Positions 1 to 9,600 are shown, numbered from the stretch's first letter. The stretch is DNA of 64,000 bases from Hominifimenecus microfluidus (GCA_020687485.1 JAJEQR010000001.1:57563-121562), one strand, 5' to 3'. Translations and numbers: made by a program. Notes: a model not told the origin generated them from the sequence alone.

Positions 1-3000
1 CGAACCGGTCATGGCTACATGCTCGCGGATCATCTCCTGTACCTTCGTGATGTCTTCCTTCTCTGTCAGCATCTCCAGATATACCATCTCACGGTTCAGG
101 TTCAGATAGAGTTTATTCTTCTCATCCAGCACGTAGGCCGTACCGCCGCTCATCCCCGCAGCGAAGTTCTTACCGGTCGGACCGAGAACAACAACCGTGC
201 CGCCGGTCATATACTCGCAGCCATGATTGCCGACACCTTCAACAACTGCCTCCGCTCCAGAGTTTCTAACGCAGAAACGCTCACCGGCGATGCCGTTGAT
301 GAAGATCTTGCCAGCCGTTGCGCCGTAAAGCGCCACATTTCCGATCACAATATTATCTTCCGCATGATAGCGTGCCTCTGCCGGAGGATATACGGCGATC
401 TTGCCACCGGAAAGTCCCTTGCCGACGTGATCATTGCTGTCGCCTTCCAGAATCAGCGTCAGTCCCTTCGGGATAAATGCGCCGAAGCTCTGTCCGCCGT
501 GTCCCTTCGTATGAATTACCATCGTATCATCCGGCAGCGTATTGCCGAACTTTCTGGTGATTGCGGAGCCGAGAGCCGTAGCAAAGGTACGATCCGTGTT
601 CTGCACCTCCAGAGAAATCTCCTTCTTCTCGCCGGTCTTTAAAGATTCCGCAAAAGCGGGAAGCAGAACCCGGCGGTCCAGTGTCTTGTCCAGTTCAAAA
701 TCAAATCCATTGCCCGGAAGGAAGCGAAGCTCATTCGGGTCTACGCCATCCATGCAGAGCGCTCCCAGGTTCAGGGCGCTTGCCTTATAATTCTCCTTAC
801 CCAGATCCGGGCGGGTCTTCAGCAGCTCGGTACGGCCGATCAGTTCATTGACTGTGCGCACGCCGAGTCTTGCCATATGTTCCCGCAGATCCTGGGCGAT
901 GAAGCGCATATAATTTTCGACATATTCCGGCTTGCCGCGGAAATTCTTCCGAAGCTCCGGATTCTGTGTTGCTACGCCCATCGGGCAGGTATCCAGATTG
1001 CAGACGCGCATCATCACGCAGCCCAGGGATACCAGAGGGCCGGTGGCGAACCCATAACCTTCCGCGCCAAGCAGAGCAGCTACCAGAACATCGCGTCCGG
1101 TCATCAGCTTGCCGTCCGTCTCAAGGAGGACTTTGTTACGGAGTCCGTTCTGTACCAGTGTCTGATGTGCTTCTGCCAGACCGATCTCCCAGGAAAGTCC
1201 CGCGTTGTAGATCGAGCTGCGAGGCGCTGCTCCAGTACCGCCGGTGCATCCCGAAATCAGGATGATCTCCGCGCCTGCCTTCGCAACACCGCTGGCTACC
1301 GTGCCGACGCCGGCCTCGGACACCAGTTTGACGGAGATATCCGCCTGATCATTCGCGTTCTTCAGGTCATAGATCAGCTGCGCCAGATCCTCGATCGAGT
1401 AAATATCATGGTGCGGGGGCGGCGAAATCAGACCAACGCCGGGCGTGGAATTTCTCGTCTCTGCCACCCACGGGTATACCTTCGCTCCGGGCAGATGGCC
1501 GCCCTCACCAGGCTTTGCGCCCTGCGCCACCTTGATCTGCAATTCCTTTGCATTTACCAGGTACTCACTGTTCACGCCGAAACGGCCGCTGGCTACCTGC
1601 TTGATCGTGCATCCGCGATAGGTTCCATCCTCCAAGAAACCGTTTCTCTCGGAAGGCTGGCCGCCCTCGCCTGTATTGGAACGACCGCCCAGACGGTTCA
1701 TGGCAACGGCCAGCGCTTCATGCGCCTCCGGAGAAAGAGAGCCGTAGCTCATCGCACCAGTGTGGAAGCGCTTCACGATCTCCTCCACAGGTTCTACCTC
1801 TTCAATCGGGATTCCCGTCTCGGGGTAAAGCACATCCATCAGACTGCGGAGGTTCGTCTCTCTCTGCTCGCCGGTCACAGCCGCCGCGTATTTCTTGTAT
1901 ACTTCATAATCACCGGTCTGAACCGCCTTGTGCAGCAGGTGGATCGTCATCGGATTGTACAGATGATCCTCCTTGCCGGAACGCATCTTGTGACCGCCGG
2001 TGCTCTCCAGCGTCAGATCCACATCCAGCCCCAGCGGATCGAAAGCCGCCGAGTGCAGCTCATCCATCTGCAGCTCCATATTCTTCAGGGTGATGCCGCC
2101 CAAACGGCTGACAACGCCGGTGAAGTATGCGTCAATCACATCACTGTTGATGCCGACCGCCTCGAATACCTTGGAGCCCTGATAGGACTGCAGGGTGGAG
2201 ATTCCCATCTTGGAAGCGATCTTTACGATACCGTGCATGATCGCACTGTTGTAATCCTGAACTGCCGTATGGTAATCCTTGTGCAGGATATCGTCGCGAA
2301 TCATCTGATAGATCGTCTCATGCGCCAGGTAAGGATATACCGCGCTCGCGCCGAAGCCGAGGAGGGTCGCGAAGTGATGCACCTCGCGGGGCTCGCCGCT
2401 CTCCAGAATCAGAGACATACCACTTTCCTTCTGCGTGCGGATCAGATACTGCTGTACCGCCGATACTGCCAGCAGCGACGGGATCGCCACGTGGTTCTCA
2501 TCGACGCCGCGGTCGGAAAGGATCAGGATGTTCACGCCCTCTTTATACTTGTAATCAATCTCTGCAAAGAGGTTGTTCAGCGCGCGCTCCAGGCTGGTGC
2601 CCTTGTAGTGCAGGATAGATACCGTATCCAGGCGGAAGCCGTTCGCCTTCATGCTGCGGATCTTCATCATATCCGTCTCCGTCAGGATCGGGGAACTGAT
2701 GCTGAGTACGCGGCAGTTCTCCGGCTTCTCCTGCAGAAGGTTGCCTGTATTGCCGATGAACAGGCAGGTCGAGGTTACCAGCTCCTCACGGATTGCATCC
2801 AGAGGCGGATTCGTTACCTGCGCAAACTGCTGCTTGAAGTAATTGAACAGCGGCTGACGGCGGCGGGACAATACCGGAAGCGGGTTATCCGCTCCCATTG
2901 CTGCGATCGGCTCTGCGCCGTTCTCCGCCATGGAGAGGATCGAAGTGCTATAGTCGTCGTAGCTGTAGCCGAACGCGTTCTGCAGGCGAGATCTCGTGAT

Positions 3001-4368
3001 CCGGTCATAGTGCTGCGGGCGCTGGTTCGGGATCTTCTGATCTTCCAGACGGATCAGGTTGCTCTCCAGCCATTCGCCGTAGGGTTGACGGTTCGCGTAT
3101 TCCTGCTTCAGCTGCTCGTCATCCACAAGAACACCACGGGTCGTATCCACCAACAGCATCTTGCCAGGACGCAAACGATCCTTGCGGATAATCTTCGACT
3201 CGTCAATCGGGAGTACGCCGACCTCAGACGAAAGAATCAGCTGATCATCATCTGTAATATAATAACGGGAAGGACGCAGACCATTGCGGTCCAGAGTCGC
3301 TCCTACAAGATCGCCGTCACTGAAAATGATCGATGCCGGACCGTCCCACGGCTCCATCATGGTTGCGTAGTAACGATAGAAATTCTTCTTCGCCAGAGAC
3401 ATCGTGCGGTCGTTCGCCCAGGGCTCCGGAATCGTGATCATAATGGCCAGCGGAAGATCCATGCCGTTCATTACCAGGAACTCGATCGTGTTGTCCAGCA
3501 TCGCGGAATCGGAGCCGGTAACGTCCACCGCCGGGAGAACCTTGTGCAGATCTTGCTTCAGAAGCTTGGATTCCATCGTCTCTCCGCGCAGCATCATCTT
3601 ATCCACGTTGCCGCCGATAGTATTGATCTCGCCGTTATGCACCAGCAGGCGATAGGGATGTGCTCTCTCCCAGCTGGGGTTCGTATTCGTGCTAAAACGG
3701 GAATGTACGATACCGATCGCGGATACATAGCTGTGATCCTGCAGATCCTTATAGAAGGTACGCAACTGCCCGACAAGGAACATGCCCTTGTACACGATCG
3801 TGCGGCTGGAGAGCGATACGACATACGTGCCGTCGTTGCTCTGCTCAAATACACGCTTTGCGATATACAGGCGGCGATCAAAATCAATGCCCTTCTCTAC
3901 GTTCTCCGGCTTCTTCACGAAGCCCTGCCAGATCCGGGGTTTCTTCTCCAGCGCCTTGCTGCCAAGCACGGAATCATCCACCGGAACCTCACGCCAACCG
4001 AGGAACTCCATGCCCTCCTGTTCGACAACCACTTCGAACATCTTCTTCGCCTGATTACATTTCATCTCGGTCTGAGGGAAGAAGAACATACCGATACCAT
4101 ATTCTCTCTCTCCTCCGATCTCGACCCCCTGCTCCGCCATGCGCGCATGGAAGAAACTGTGAGAGATCTGAAGCAGAATGCCGACACCATCGCCGGTCTT
4201 GCCTTCTGCGTCCTTGCCTGCGCGATGCTCCAGGTTCTCAACAATCTTCAGTGTATTGTCCACGGTCGTGTAGCTCTGACGTCCTTTAATATCAACGATT
4301 ACACCGATACCACAGTTATCATGTTCAAACTGCGGACGGTACAAGGTTTTGTATTCCTGTGATTTCAT
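1..4368 (-). CDS. gltB: glutamate synthase large subunit (partial, C-terminus outside window)
   Basis: Large subunit of glutamate synthase: with the small subunit it converts 2-oxoglutarate plus glutamine into two glutamate in the cytoplasm. The frame is open to the left edge, giving the first 1456 codons; the family is about 1500 residues, so only the last few dozen should be missing. Seen: a short propeptide before the N-terminal nucleophile Cys19 (motif NCGIG), the class II glutaminase domain, the central and FMN domains, the 3Fe-4S motif CVMMRVCNLDTCPMGVATQ near residues 1115-1135, and the beginning of the glycine-rich beta-helix. The ATG at 4368 is preceded by AAGGAGGG. It has its own consensus promoter. 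Isocitrate dehydrogenase, which makes the 2-oxoglutarate substrate, is the next gene upstream. Very long open frames on the other strand here are antisense shadows. Confidence 0.97.
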   Translation of the reverse strand, partial: MKSQEYKTLYRPQFEHDNCGIGVIVDIKGRQSYTTVDNTLKIVENLEHRAGKDAEGKTGDGVGILLQISHSFFHARMAEQGVEIGGEREYGIGMFFFPQTEMKCNQAKKMFEVVVEQEGMEFLGWREVPVDDSVLGSKALEKKPRIWQGFVKKPENVEKGIDFDRRLYIAKRVFEQSNDGTYVVSLSSRTIVYKGMFLVGQLRTFYKDLQDHSYVSAIGIVHSRFSTNTNPSWERAHPYRLLVHNGEINTIGGNVDKMMLRGETMESKLLKQDLHKVLPAVDVTGSDSAMLDNTIEFLVMNGMDLPLAIMITIPEPWANDRTMSLAKKNFYRYYATMMEPWDGPASIIFSDGDLVGATLDRNGLRPSRYYITDDDQLILSSEVGVLPIDESKIIRKDRLRPGKMLLVDTTRGVLVDDEQLKQEYANRQPYGEWLESNLIRLEDQKIPNQRPQHYDRITRSRLQNAFGYSYDDYSTSILSMAENGAEPIAAMGADNPLPVLSRRRQPLFNYFKQQFAQVTNPPLDAIREELVTSTCLFIGNTGNLLQEKPENCRVLSISSPILTETDMMKIRSMKANGFRLDTVSILHYKGTSLERALNNLFAEIDYKYKEGVNILILSDRGVDENHVAIPSLLAVSAVQQYLIRTQKESGMSLILESGEPREVHHFATLLGFGASAVYPYLAHETIYQMIRDDILHKDYHTAVQDYNSAIMHGIVKIASKMGISTLQSYQGSKVFEAVGINSDVIDAYFTGVVSRLGGITLKNMELQMDELHSAAFDPLGLDVDLTLESTGGHKMRSGKEDHLYNPMTIHLLHKAVQTGDYEVYKKYAAAVTGEQRETNLRSLMDVLYPETGIPIEEVEPVEEIVKRFHTGAMSYGSLSPEAHEALAVAMNRLGGRSNTGEGGQPSERNGFLEDGTYRGCTIKQVASGRFGVNSEYLVNAKELQIKVAQGAKPGEGGHLPGAKVYPWVAETRNSTPGVGLISPPPHHDIYSIEDLAQLIYDLKNANDQADISVKLVSEAGVGTVASGVAKAGAEIILISGCTGGTGAAPRSSIYNAGLSWEIGLAEAHQTLVQNGLRNKVLLETDGKLMTGRDVLVAALLGAEGYGFATGPLVSLGCVMMRVCNLDTCPMGVATQNPELRKNFRGKPEYVENYMRFIAQDLREHMARLGVRTVNELIGRTELLKTRPDLGKENYKASALNLGALCMDGVDPNELRFLPGNGFDFELDKTLDRRVLLPAFAESLKTGEKKEISLEVQNTDRTFATALGSAITRKFGNTLPDDTMVIHTKGHGGQSFGAFIPKGLTLILEGDSNDHVGKGLSGGKIAVYPPAEARYHAEDNIVIGNVALYGATAGKIFINGIAGERFCVRNSGAEAVVEGVGNHGCEYMTGGTVVVLGPTGKNFAAGMSGGTAYVLDEKNKLYLNLNREMVYLEMLTEKEDITKVQEMIREHVAMTGS

Positions 4369-4392
4369 TGCCTGCCCTCCTTGTATGATACA

Positions 4393-4421
4393 ATTATAGA
4401 GCAGTGACTTAATTTTGTCAA
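4393..4421 (-). promoter_or_regulatory. sigma-A promoter of gltB
   Basis: Perfect consensus boxes read on the minus strand: TTGACA (4416-4421), 17 bp, TATAAT (4393-4398), 25 bases before the gltB start codon. No operator or riboswitch fits in the short leader. Confidence 0.9.
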
Positions 4422-4484
4422 GTTTTTGGCACTATTTGATTTATTTTATTTTGTTTGTTCGTTTCTTTTCTTAATAAACTTTTA

Positions 4485-4530
4485 CAAAAGAAAACTGCCG
4501 TCTCCGGCCCGAGGGCAGAAAACGGCAGTT
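4485..4530 (-). terminator. terminator of icd
   Basis: Inverted repeat AACTGCCG / CGGCAGTT (4493-4500 and 4523-4530) with a 22-base loop, followed on the minus strand by TTTTCTTTTG. It lies 35 bases past the icd stop codon and separates icd from the gltB promoter. Confidence 0.85.
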
Positions 4531-4564
4531 CATTAATTCATATTATGGCAAGGATAAGCTAAAC

Positions 4565-5785
4565 TTACAGAGTAGCTTCCAGGTTCTTGCGGATAGCCTG
4601 GATGAACTCGGTGCTGTTTACCTTGTGAACCTTCTCTGCATCCATGGTGGTAATCAGAGCCAGGTCCTTGGTCATGTAACCATCTTCGATGGTCTTGATG
4701 GTAGCAGCTTCCAGCTTCTTAGCGAAGGTGCACAGCTCAGGCAGCTTGTCCAGCTCGCCTCTCTTGTTCAGAGCGCCGGTCCATGCAAAGATGGTAGCAA
4801 CGGAGTTGGTAGAAGTCTGCTTGCCTTCCAGATGCTGATAGTAATGTCTCTGAACAGTACCATGAGCAGCCTCGTACTCGTAGTTTCCATCGGGGGATAC
4901 CAGTACGGAGGTCATCATAGCCAGGGAACCGAAAGCGGTAGCCAGCATATCGGACATTACATCGCCATCGTAGTTCTTGCAAGCCCAGATGTAACCGCCC
5001 TCGGAACGAATTACACGAGCTACGATATCATCGATCAGAGTGTAGAAGTAAGTGAGGCCTGCAGCCTCAAACTTCTCCTTGTACTCGGTATCAAATACTT
5101 CCTGGAAGATATCCTTGAAGGTGTGGTCGTACTTCTTGGAAATGGTATCCTTGGTAGCGAACCAAACATCCTGCTTGGTATCCAGTGCGTAGTTGAAGCA
5201 GCTGCGAGCGAAGGATCTGATGGAATTGCAACGGTTGTGCATACCCTGGATTACACCGCCTTCCGGCTCGGTGAACTTCATGATAACTTCTTCCTGCTTG
5301 GTGCCGTCAGCGCCCTCGAATACCAGCTTAGCGGTACCGGGCTGGAAGCACTTCATCTCAACACCCTTATAAACATCACCATAAGCATGACGAGCGATGG
5401 TGATCGGCTTAGTCCAGTTCTTTACGTAAGGCTCGATGCCCTTAACCAGAATGGGAGCACGGAAAACAGTACCGTCCAGAATAGCACGAATGGTGCCGTT
5501 CGGGCTCTTCCACATCTGAGACAGGTTGTACTCCTTAACACGTGCAGCGTTGGGAGTGATGGTAGCGCACTTAACAGCTACACCGTACTTCTTGGTAGCG
5601 TTAGCGGAATCTACGGTAACCTGGTCCTTGGTCTTCTCTCTCTCTTCCAGACCCAGGTCATAGTACTCGGTCTTCAGATCGATGAAGGGAAGCAGCAGCT
5701 CATCCTTGATAATCTGCCACAGAACTCTGGTCATTTCGTCGCCGTCCATCTCAACCAGGGGCGTCGTCATTTGAATCTTAGCCAT
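4565..5785 (-). CDS. icd: NADP-dependent isocitrate dehydrogenase
   Basis: Oxidatively decarboxylates isocitrate to 2-oxoglutarate in the cytoplasm, supplying carbon skeletons for glutamate. The protein (406 residues) belongs to the eukaryote-like NADP-IDH subfamily, recognisable from the start (TPLVEMDGDEMTRVLW), the substrate-binding stretch SPNGTIRAILDGTVFR, and a C-terminal region with ANGTV-like AAHGTVQRHY. An ATG three codons further upstream is possible, but it abuts the GGAGG; the ATG at 5785 has the right 9-base spacing and is preferred. The gene is flanked by its own strong promoter and terminator and so is probably transcribed alone. It sits directly upstream of gltB on the same strand, a functional pairing around 2-oxoglutarate. 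Confidence 0.97.
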   Translation of the reverse strand: MAKIQMTTPLVEMDGDEMTRVLWQIIKDELLLPFIDLKTEYYDLGLEEREKTKDQVTVDSANATKKYGVAVKCATITPNAARVKEYNLSQMWKSPNGTIRAILDGTVFRAPILVKGIEPYVKNWTKPITIARHAYGDVYKGVEMKCFQPGTAKLVFEGADGTKQEEVIMKFTEPEGGVIQGMHNRCNSIRSFARSCFNYALDTKQDVWFATKDTISKKYDHTFKDIFQEVFDTEYKEKFEAAGLTYFYTLIDDIVARVIRSEGGYIWACKNYDGDVMSDMLATAFGSLAMMTSVLVSPDGNYEYEAAHGTVQRHYYQHLEGKQTSTNSVATIFAWTGALNKRGELDKLPELCTFAKKLEAATIKTIEDGYMTKDLALITTMDAEKVHKVNSTEFIQAIRKNLEATL

Positions 5786-5853
5786 TGGAATCATCCTCCT
5801 TAATTTGCGGACGTCCGGCCGGTAATAATTGCCGGGGCCCGTAATATGTTTAA

Positions 5854-5882
5854 ATTATATGACAAATTTTTATCCATGTCAA
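5854..5882 (-). promoter_or_regulatory. sigma-A promoter of icd
   Basis: Perfect consensus on the minus strand: TTGACA (5877-5882), 17 bp, TATAAT (5854-5859). The leader to the start codon is about 60 bases and contains a GC-rich dyad (GGCCGG and similar) of unknown meaning. Confidence 0.9.
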
Positions 5883-5944
5883 TAATACAATCAAAGTTAT
5901 CGCCGGTTTCTGCTTTCTTTTTTTGTATAAATAAATACAAAAAC

Positions 5945-7492
5945 TCAATAAATCAGGGAGATAAGTTCCGTCCCAGGATAAAAGTACGCCAGAGCTTCCT
6001 CATATGTCTTCCCTTCTCGGATCAGCCCGTAGGCTCCGCTCTGACTCATACCGGCCCCATGTCCGTAACCGCCGCCATGAAGGATATACCCGATCAGCAC
6101 ATCCTCGTCCCGCTGCTCTTCCATATAAAAGAAAGCGCTCGGAAGCATCTTCCAGTTCGTCACCGTGCGTCCGTCGGGAAGCGCAATCACCATTTCGGCG
6201 TTTCCAAGGGCCTCCCTTACTGCGCTCTGACGGTACAGCACTGTTCGCCCCTCCGAACCGGTGACAGAAAGTTCTTCAATGATACCTCCACCGCCCCGTT
6301 TCGTCACTTCCAGATCCGTAATCGTTCCGACCGGTTCCATGCTATGCTTCTCCAGATAATCACTGACCGACGCCGTAATCTCCGGCACCGACAGCACAAT
6401 CTTCCAGCGATAGAAATCCGATCCTGCGTCATAGCTGTCCTGGTACCAGTCAATAAATCCGCGGAATGCCGACTCCTCTGACAGATCAAGGCTTTCCCTG
6501 GATGCATTCAACGCCGAAGCCGGATAGTAAGGTGTATCCGCCGGATTTTCCTGCCAGATTGAAAGATCCGTGGTTGTCCCGCACGACACGGAGAAATAAT
6601 ACGTATCAATCACTTCTCCCTGATACGTAAGAACCTGTCCACGGGTCTCCTCCACGGCCTGATCGGCAGCCTCCCCCCGCTCCTGATTGTTATAGACCTG
6701 ATAATTTACACTATCGTCCACATTTGCTCCGCAGACCGGGTCCGCTCCTGCCCCGGAAAGCTTGTTCCAGGCATAATTTCTCGCACATATCGCCTGCACC
6801 TTTAACGCCTCCGTGCCATAGGACAGGAGCATCTCCCCCGGCACAACCAGCTTCAGATATTCCTCCAGATCCACCTTGTTGATCACAGCAAGCCTCCCAT
6901 CCTCCGGCCAGATCTCGATGCTGCCCGGATAGACCGGATAGCCGCACTCCCGGTGTACATTTACCAGCTGCAGTCCGTTCTCCGCCGCCACCGTCATCTT
7001 TCCGCTCTTCAGGCGATCATCCTCCGGATCAATCGTGAGAATCTGATCGCCGGGATAAACTTCCTCGCCACCGCTCCACTGCAGGGAGTATGTCCCGGAG
7101 GAAGTAATCTGAATCCGGTCATGAAGCGCTTCCTCGTAATCCGAAGCACAGATCTTTACCCGGATTGTTTTTTCTGTCTCCGGCTCCGCAGTTTTCACTG
7201 TCTGCGCGACTTCCTCCTTCGGCACCGATGCTTCTCCGGCTCCGCTCTCCGGCGGCATCCAGTAGATATCGCCATAAGAATTCACCGCTTCTGCATCTGA
7301 GCGAAGAGAGGAATCGTCTTCCTCATTTCCGACATTCGCTGCCTGCTCCGCATTTTTACTTTCTGTATTCGCTATGCCGCTGCCTGTCCTTCGCCCCGTT
7401 CCGGCAGAGAAGAGCGCCGTCGCAGCAAGAATCAGCAGAAGAATCAGTGGCAGATTCCACCTGCGTCCTGTTCTGTTTTCTTCCGGTTCCAT
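5945..7492 (-). CDS. SpoIID/LytB-domain protein, membrane anchored
   Basis: Likely peptidoglycan-acting protein of the SpoIID/LytB family; in Bacillus, SpoIID is a lytic transglycosylase used in engulfment during sporulation. Seen: one N-terminal membrane segment (about residues 13-31), an acidic linker to about residue 108, then the SpoIID domain with the conserved VVPGEM (Glu220 in the position of the catalytic glutamate) followed by EALKVQAICARNYA, and the family C-terminal signature GYGHGAGMSQSGAYGL with YFYPGTEL at the end. At 515 residues it is longer than the roughly 340 of classical SpoIID because of the linker, so it may be a paralogue rather than the sporulation gene itself. The ATG at 7492 follows AGGGAGG. 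Confidence 0.88.
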   Translation of the reverse strand: MEPEENRTGRRWNLPLILLLILAATALFSAGTGRRTGSGIANTESKNAEQAANVGNEEDDSSLRSDAEAVNSYGDIYWMPPESGAGEASVPKEEVAQTVKTAEPETEKTIRVKICASDYEEALHDRIQITSSGTYSLQWSGGEEVYPGDQILTIDPEDDRLKSGKMTVAAENGLQLVNVHRECGYPVYPGSIEIWPEDGRLAVINKVDLEEYLKLVVPGEMLLSYGTEALKVQAICARNYAWNKLSGAGADPVCGANVDDSVNYQVYNNQERGEAADQAVEETRGQVLTYQGEVIDTYYFSVSCGTTTDLSIWQENPADTPYYPASALNASRESLDLSEESAFRGFIDWYQDSYDAGSDFYRWKIVLSVPEITASVSDYLEKHSMEPVGTITDLEVTKRGGGGIIEELSVTGSEGRTVLYRQSAVREALGNAEMVIALPDGRTVTNWKMLPSAFFYMEEQRDEDVLIGYILHGGGYGHGAGMSQSGAYGLIREGKTYEEALAYFYPGTELISLIY

Positions 7493-7915
7493 CGTATCCT
7501 CCCTTATTATAGAAAAACTTCATTCTATCGCATACACCGCCTTACGTATTTTCTATATGAAAGGGTTCTGTAGTTCATGCCAGAAATATTTCGCCTTCTT
7601 TCGCGCGTTTTTTCTTATGCACCAATATAATTTCTTCCATAATAATTTGTAACTATTCAGAGCTCCAGCTCGATTCCGTTTGCACTGCATCTCGCTGTGG
7701 CTTCTCGCCATATGGATTTCCAAAAATGTATTCACTCATGCAAGCATGGCTCATACATTTGTTGCAAATCCGCATGGCTCTGAATAGTTACATAATTCGA
7801 AAATCCTTCCGGCTATTGACTTCTCTGTCTGTGTGTGATAGCGTCAATGTACATGCTCATTCGGAGACACCTGGCATCTTCGGATATGTATGTCTTGTGT
7901 GAGAGAGGGAAACGA
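7493..7915. other. intergenic region before the MATE gene
   Basis: 423 bases without a convincing gene between the divergent SpoIID-like and MATE genes. It contains the large palindromic element described separately (7648-7792) and a weak plus-strand promoter candidate, TTGACT (7816-7821), 17 bp, TAGCGT (7839-7844), whose -10 box is poor. Short open frames here overlap the palindrome and are not credible genes. Confidence 0.5.
7648..7792. repeat. 145-bp palindromic element with perfect 16-bp ends
   Basis: The ends are perfect inverted repeats, TGTAACTATTCAGAGC at 7648-7663 and its reverse complement at 7777-7792. Inside, 7709-7776 is a second, imperfect palindrome of about 30 bp per arm centred on CATGC. 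A transcript could fold into a long two-part hairpin. No transposase is linked. It resembles a small miniature-transposon-like or REP-like repeat; no second full copy is visible in this window, so the repeat nature is inference. Confidence 0.6.
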
Positions 7916-9244
7916 ATGAAAAAAGAAATGCTAACGGAATTAAAGCCGCAGATCATGCTGGTATGGAAGCTGAGTCTTCCTGCAATCCTGACACAGATCA
8001 CAACGATTGCCATGCAGTATATTGATTCTTCTATGGTCGGAGCATTGGGCGCAAATGCCTCCGCTTCGATCGGACTGGTGTCCAGCAGCACCTGGATGTT
8101 CGGAGGCGTCACGAACGCCGTCTCCGCCGGGTTCTCCGTGCAGACCTCATACGCGCTCGGCGGAAATCACGAGGCGGAAGCCCGGAATATCATCCGGCAC
8201 GGTCTCCTTACAGCCCTGGTGCTTTCGCTGCTGCTCTGTCTTCTCGGAACATCCATCAGCGGCAGGCTCCCGGTATGGCTGGGAGGCGACGCCGCCATCT
8301 GTCCGGATGCTTCGGATTATTTCTTTATCTATTCACTGATGATCCCATTTTCACAGCTGGTCTCCATCAGCTCCGCATTTCTGCAATGCTGCGGGGATAT
8401 GCTTACGCCAAGCATTCTGAACGCGGCCATGTGTATCCTCGACGTCATCTTCAATGCGCTGCTGATCCCCCGATTCGGCGTGGCCGGAGCCGGTATGGGT
8501 ACAGCGCTTGCCTGCGCCGTGATCAGCCTGCTCATGCTGTGGTGCTGCTGCATCCACAATCCGCAGATCCGCCTGAATCGCAGAGAGAAATACTCCTTCG
8601 AACCCGAAATTCTGCTTCGCGCGTTCAAAATCGGCGTTCCGGTCGGTGTGCAGGATGTCGCCATGAGCGGAGCACTTGTCGCCGCAACCGCAATCATCGC
8701 CCCACTGGGAGCGACTGCCATCGCCGCGAATTCCTTCGCCGTAACTGCGGAAGCTCTGTGCTATATGCCCGGCTACGGAATCGGTGCTGCAGCCGCTGTT
8801 CTGGTCGGCCGTCAGATCGGAGCCGGAGAGCCGGTCCTCGCCAAGCGCTATGGGAATATCAGCACCGCTATGGGCGCCATCCTGATGGGAATCACCGGTC
8901 TTCTTATGATGCTTCTCTGTCCGGCAGTGTTCCGTATGCTGACTCCGGTACCTGAAGTTCAGGAACTGGCTGTAAAAGTACTCCGTCTCGAACTTCTGGC
9001 AGAACCGCTGTACGGAGTCTCGATCGTCGCGGCAGGCGCACTACGCGGAGCCGGCGATACTCTGATTCCCAGTCTGATGAATCTTGGCAGCATCTGGATC
9101 ATTCGCCTGGGACTGGCGCACTTTTTGGTTCCGGCGCTGGGACTTCCCGGCATGTGGATCGCCATGGCAATCGAGCTGTGCTGCCGCGGCCTGATGATGC
9201 GCTTCCGGCAGTCCACTTCGCGTTATTATTTTCAAAAAAAATAG
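7916..9244 (+). CDS. MATE family efflux transporter
   Basis: Multidrug and toxin extrusion family membrane protein, an ion-coupled exporter of small molecules; the substrate cannot be told. The 442-residue product has about 12 hydrophobic segments and begins with the family pattern LVWKLSLPAILTQ...AMQYIDSSMVGALG; two homologous halves are apparent, with the second starting near residue 230 (AFKIGVPVGVQDVAMSG). The frame is open 27 codons further upstream, but the ATG at 7916 has AGAGAGGG nine bases before it and gives the usual family N-terminus. It is transcribed alone toward a hairpin at 9257-9310. Confidence 0.9.
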   Translation: MKKEMLTELKPQIMLVWKLSLPAILTQITTIAMQYIDSSMVGALGANASASIGLVSSSTWMFGGVTNAVSAGFSVQTSYALGGNHEAEARNIIRHGLLTALVLSLLLCLLGTSISGRLPVWLGGDAAICPDASDYFFIYSLMIPFSQLVSISSAFLQCCGDMLTPSILNAAMCILDVIFNALLIPRFGVAGAGMGTALACAVISLLMLWCCCIHNPQIRLNRREKYSFEPEILLRAFKIGVPVGVQDVAMSGALVAATAIIAPLGATAIAANSFAVTAEALCYMPGYGIGAAAAVLVGRQIGAGEPVLAKRYGNISTAMGAILMGITGLLMMLLCPAVFRMLTPVPEVQELAVKVLRLELLAEPLYGVSIVAAGALRGAGDTLIPSLMNLGSIWIIRLGLAHFLVPALGLPGMWIAMAIELCCRGLMMRFRQSTSRYYFQKK

Positions 9245-9312
9245 CAGACATAACAGCACCCCTGACAGCAACGATCCTGTATCTGTCAGGGGTGATATTT
9301 ATCTGCTATTTT
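9241..9312 (+). terminator. terminator after the MATE gene
   Basis: Perfect 12-bp stem CACCCCTGACAG / CTGTCAGGGGTG (9257-9268 and 9283-9294), nested inside an outer pair ATAGCAGA / TCTGCTAT (9241-9248 and 9302-9309) that is followed by TTTC. The outer arm begins at the last codons of the gene. Confidence 0.75.
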
Positions 9313-9321
9313 CTGTGATAA

Positions 9322-9511
9322 AAAAAGAAATTCCCAAAATGCCGTTCCCTGCTTTTTGACGCCTAGCAGAGCTAGGTGGGTAACCTCAGTCCAACTTCTG
9401 CCTTCCACTGCGTAAGGAGGCCTGACATCCATCGGCTCATAATTGGAATCCCGTAAATGGTAATGTAGGTTCAAAAATGCAGGAGTAGCGAACACCCCAG
9501 GAATCTTTTCT
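9322..9511 (-). ncRNA. ssrS: 6S RNA
   Basis: About 190-nt transcript read on the minus strand. 6S RNA mimics an open promoter and sequesters sigma-70-type RNA polymerase. Seen: the 5' half contains CCTGGGGTGTTCG and the 3' half GGGAACGGC, which pair as the closing stem (GTTC with GAAC); the outermost arms GATTCC and GGGAATTTC also pair. The middle carries GAACCTACATTACC and CGCAGTGGAAGGCAGAAG, which I recognise from clostridial 6S RNAs. A strong promoter lies just upstream and a T-run (TTTCTTTTTTTA) follows the 3' end. A 69-codon open frame covers the same bases, but it is a by-product of the RNA. A covariance-model match to Rfam 6S would settle it. Confidence 0.85.
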
Positions 9512-9517
9512 TACTCT

Positions 9518-9546
9518 AGTATATCACAGGACTTTTAATTCTACAA
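9518..9546 (-). promoter_or_regulatory. promoter of 6S RNA
   Basis: Minus-strand TTGTAG (9541-9546), 17 bp, TATACT (9518-9523). The predicted transcription start near 9511 matches the expected 5' end of the 6S RNA. Confidence 0.8.
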
Positions 9547-9573
9547 CTGATTTTGTCATTCAATTTATATATT

Positions 9574-9600
9574 TATATTTCCGGTCAGACGGGAAATATA
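9574..9600 (-). terminator. possible terminator of pdp
   Basis: A 9-bp stem TATATTTCC / GGAAATATA with a 9-base loop, 30 bases past the pdp stop codon. The following sequence is AT-rich but has no clear T-run, so termination is uncertain. Confidence 0.45.

Noticed and set aside
877..4362. 1161-codon open frame on the plus strand
   Set aside because: It lies antisense over gltB. The minus strand reads a full glutamate synthase with catalytic and Fe-S motifs; the plus frame has no recognisable domain and is rich in His/Arg/Gln as shadow frames are.
9286..9495. 69-codon frame on the minus strand
   Set aside because: Covers the 6S RNA; the RNA fold, promoter and T-run explain the sequence better.
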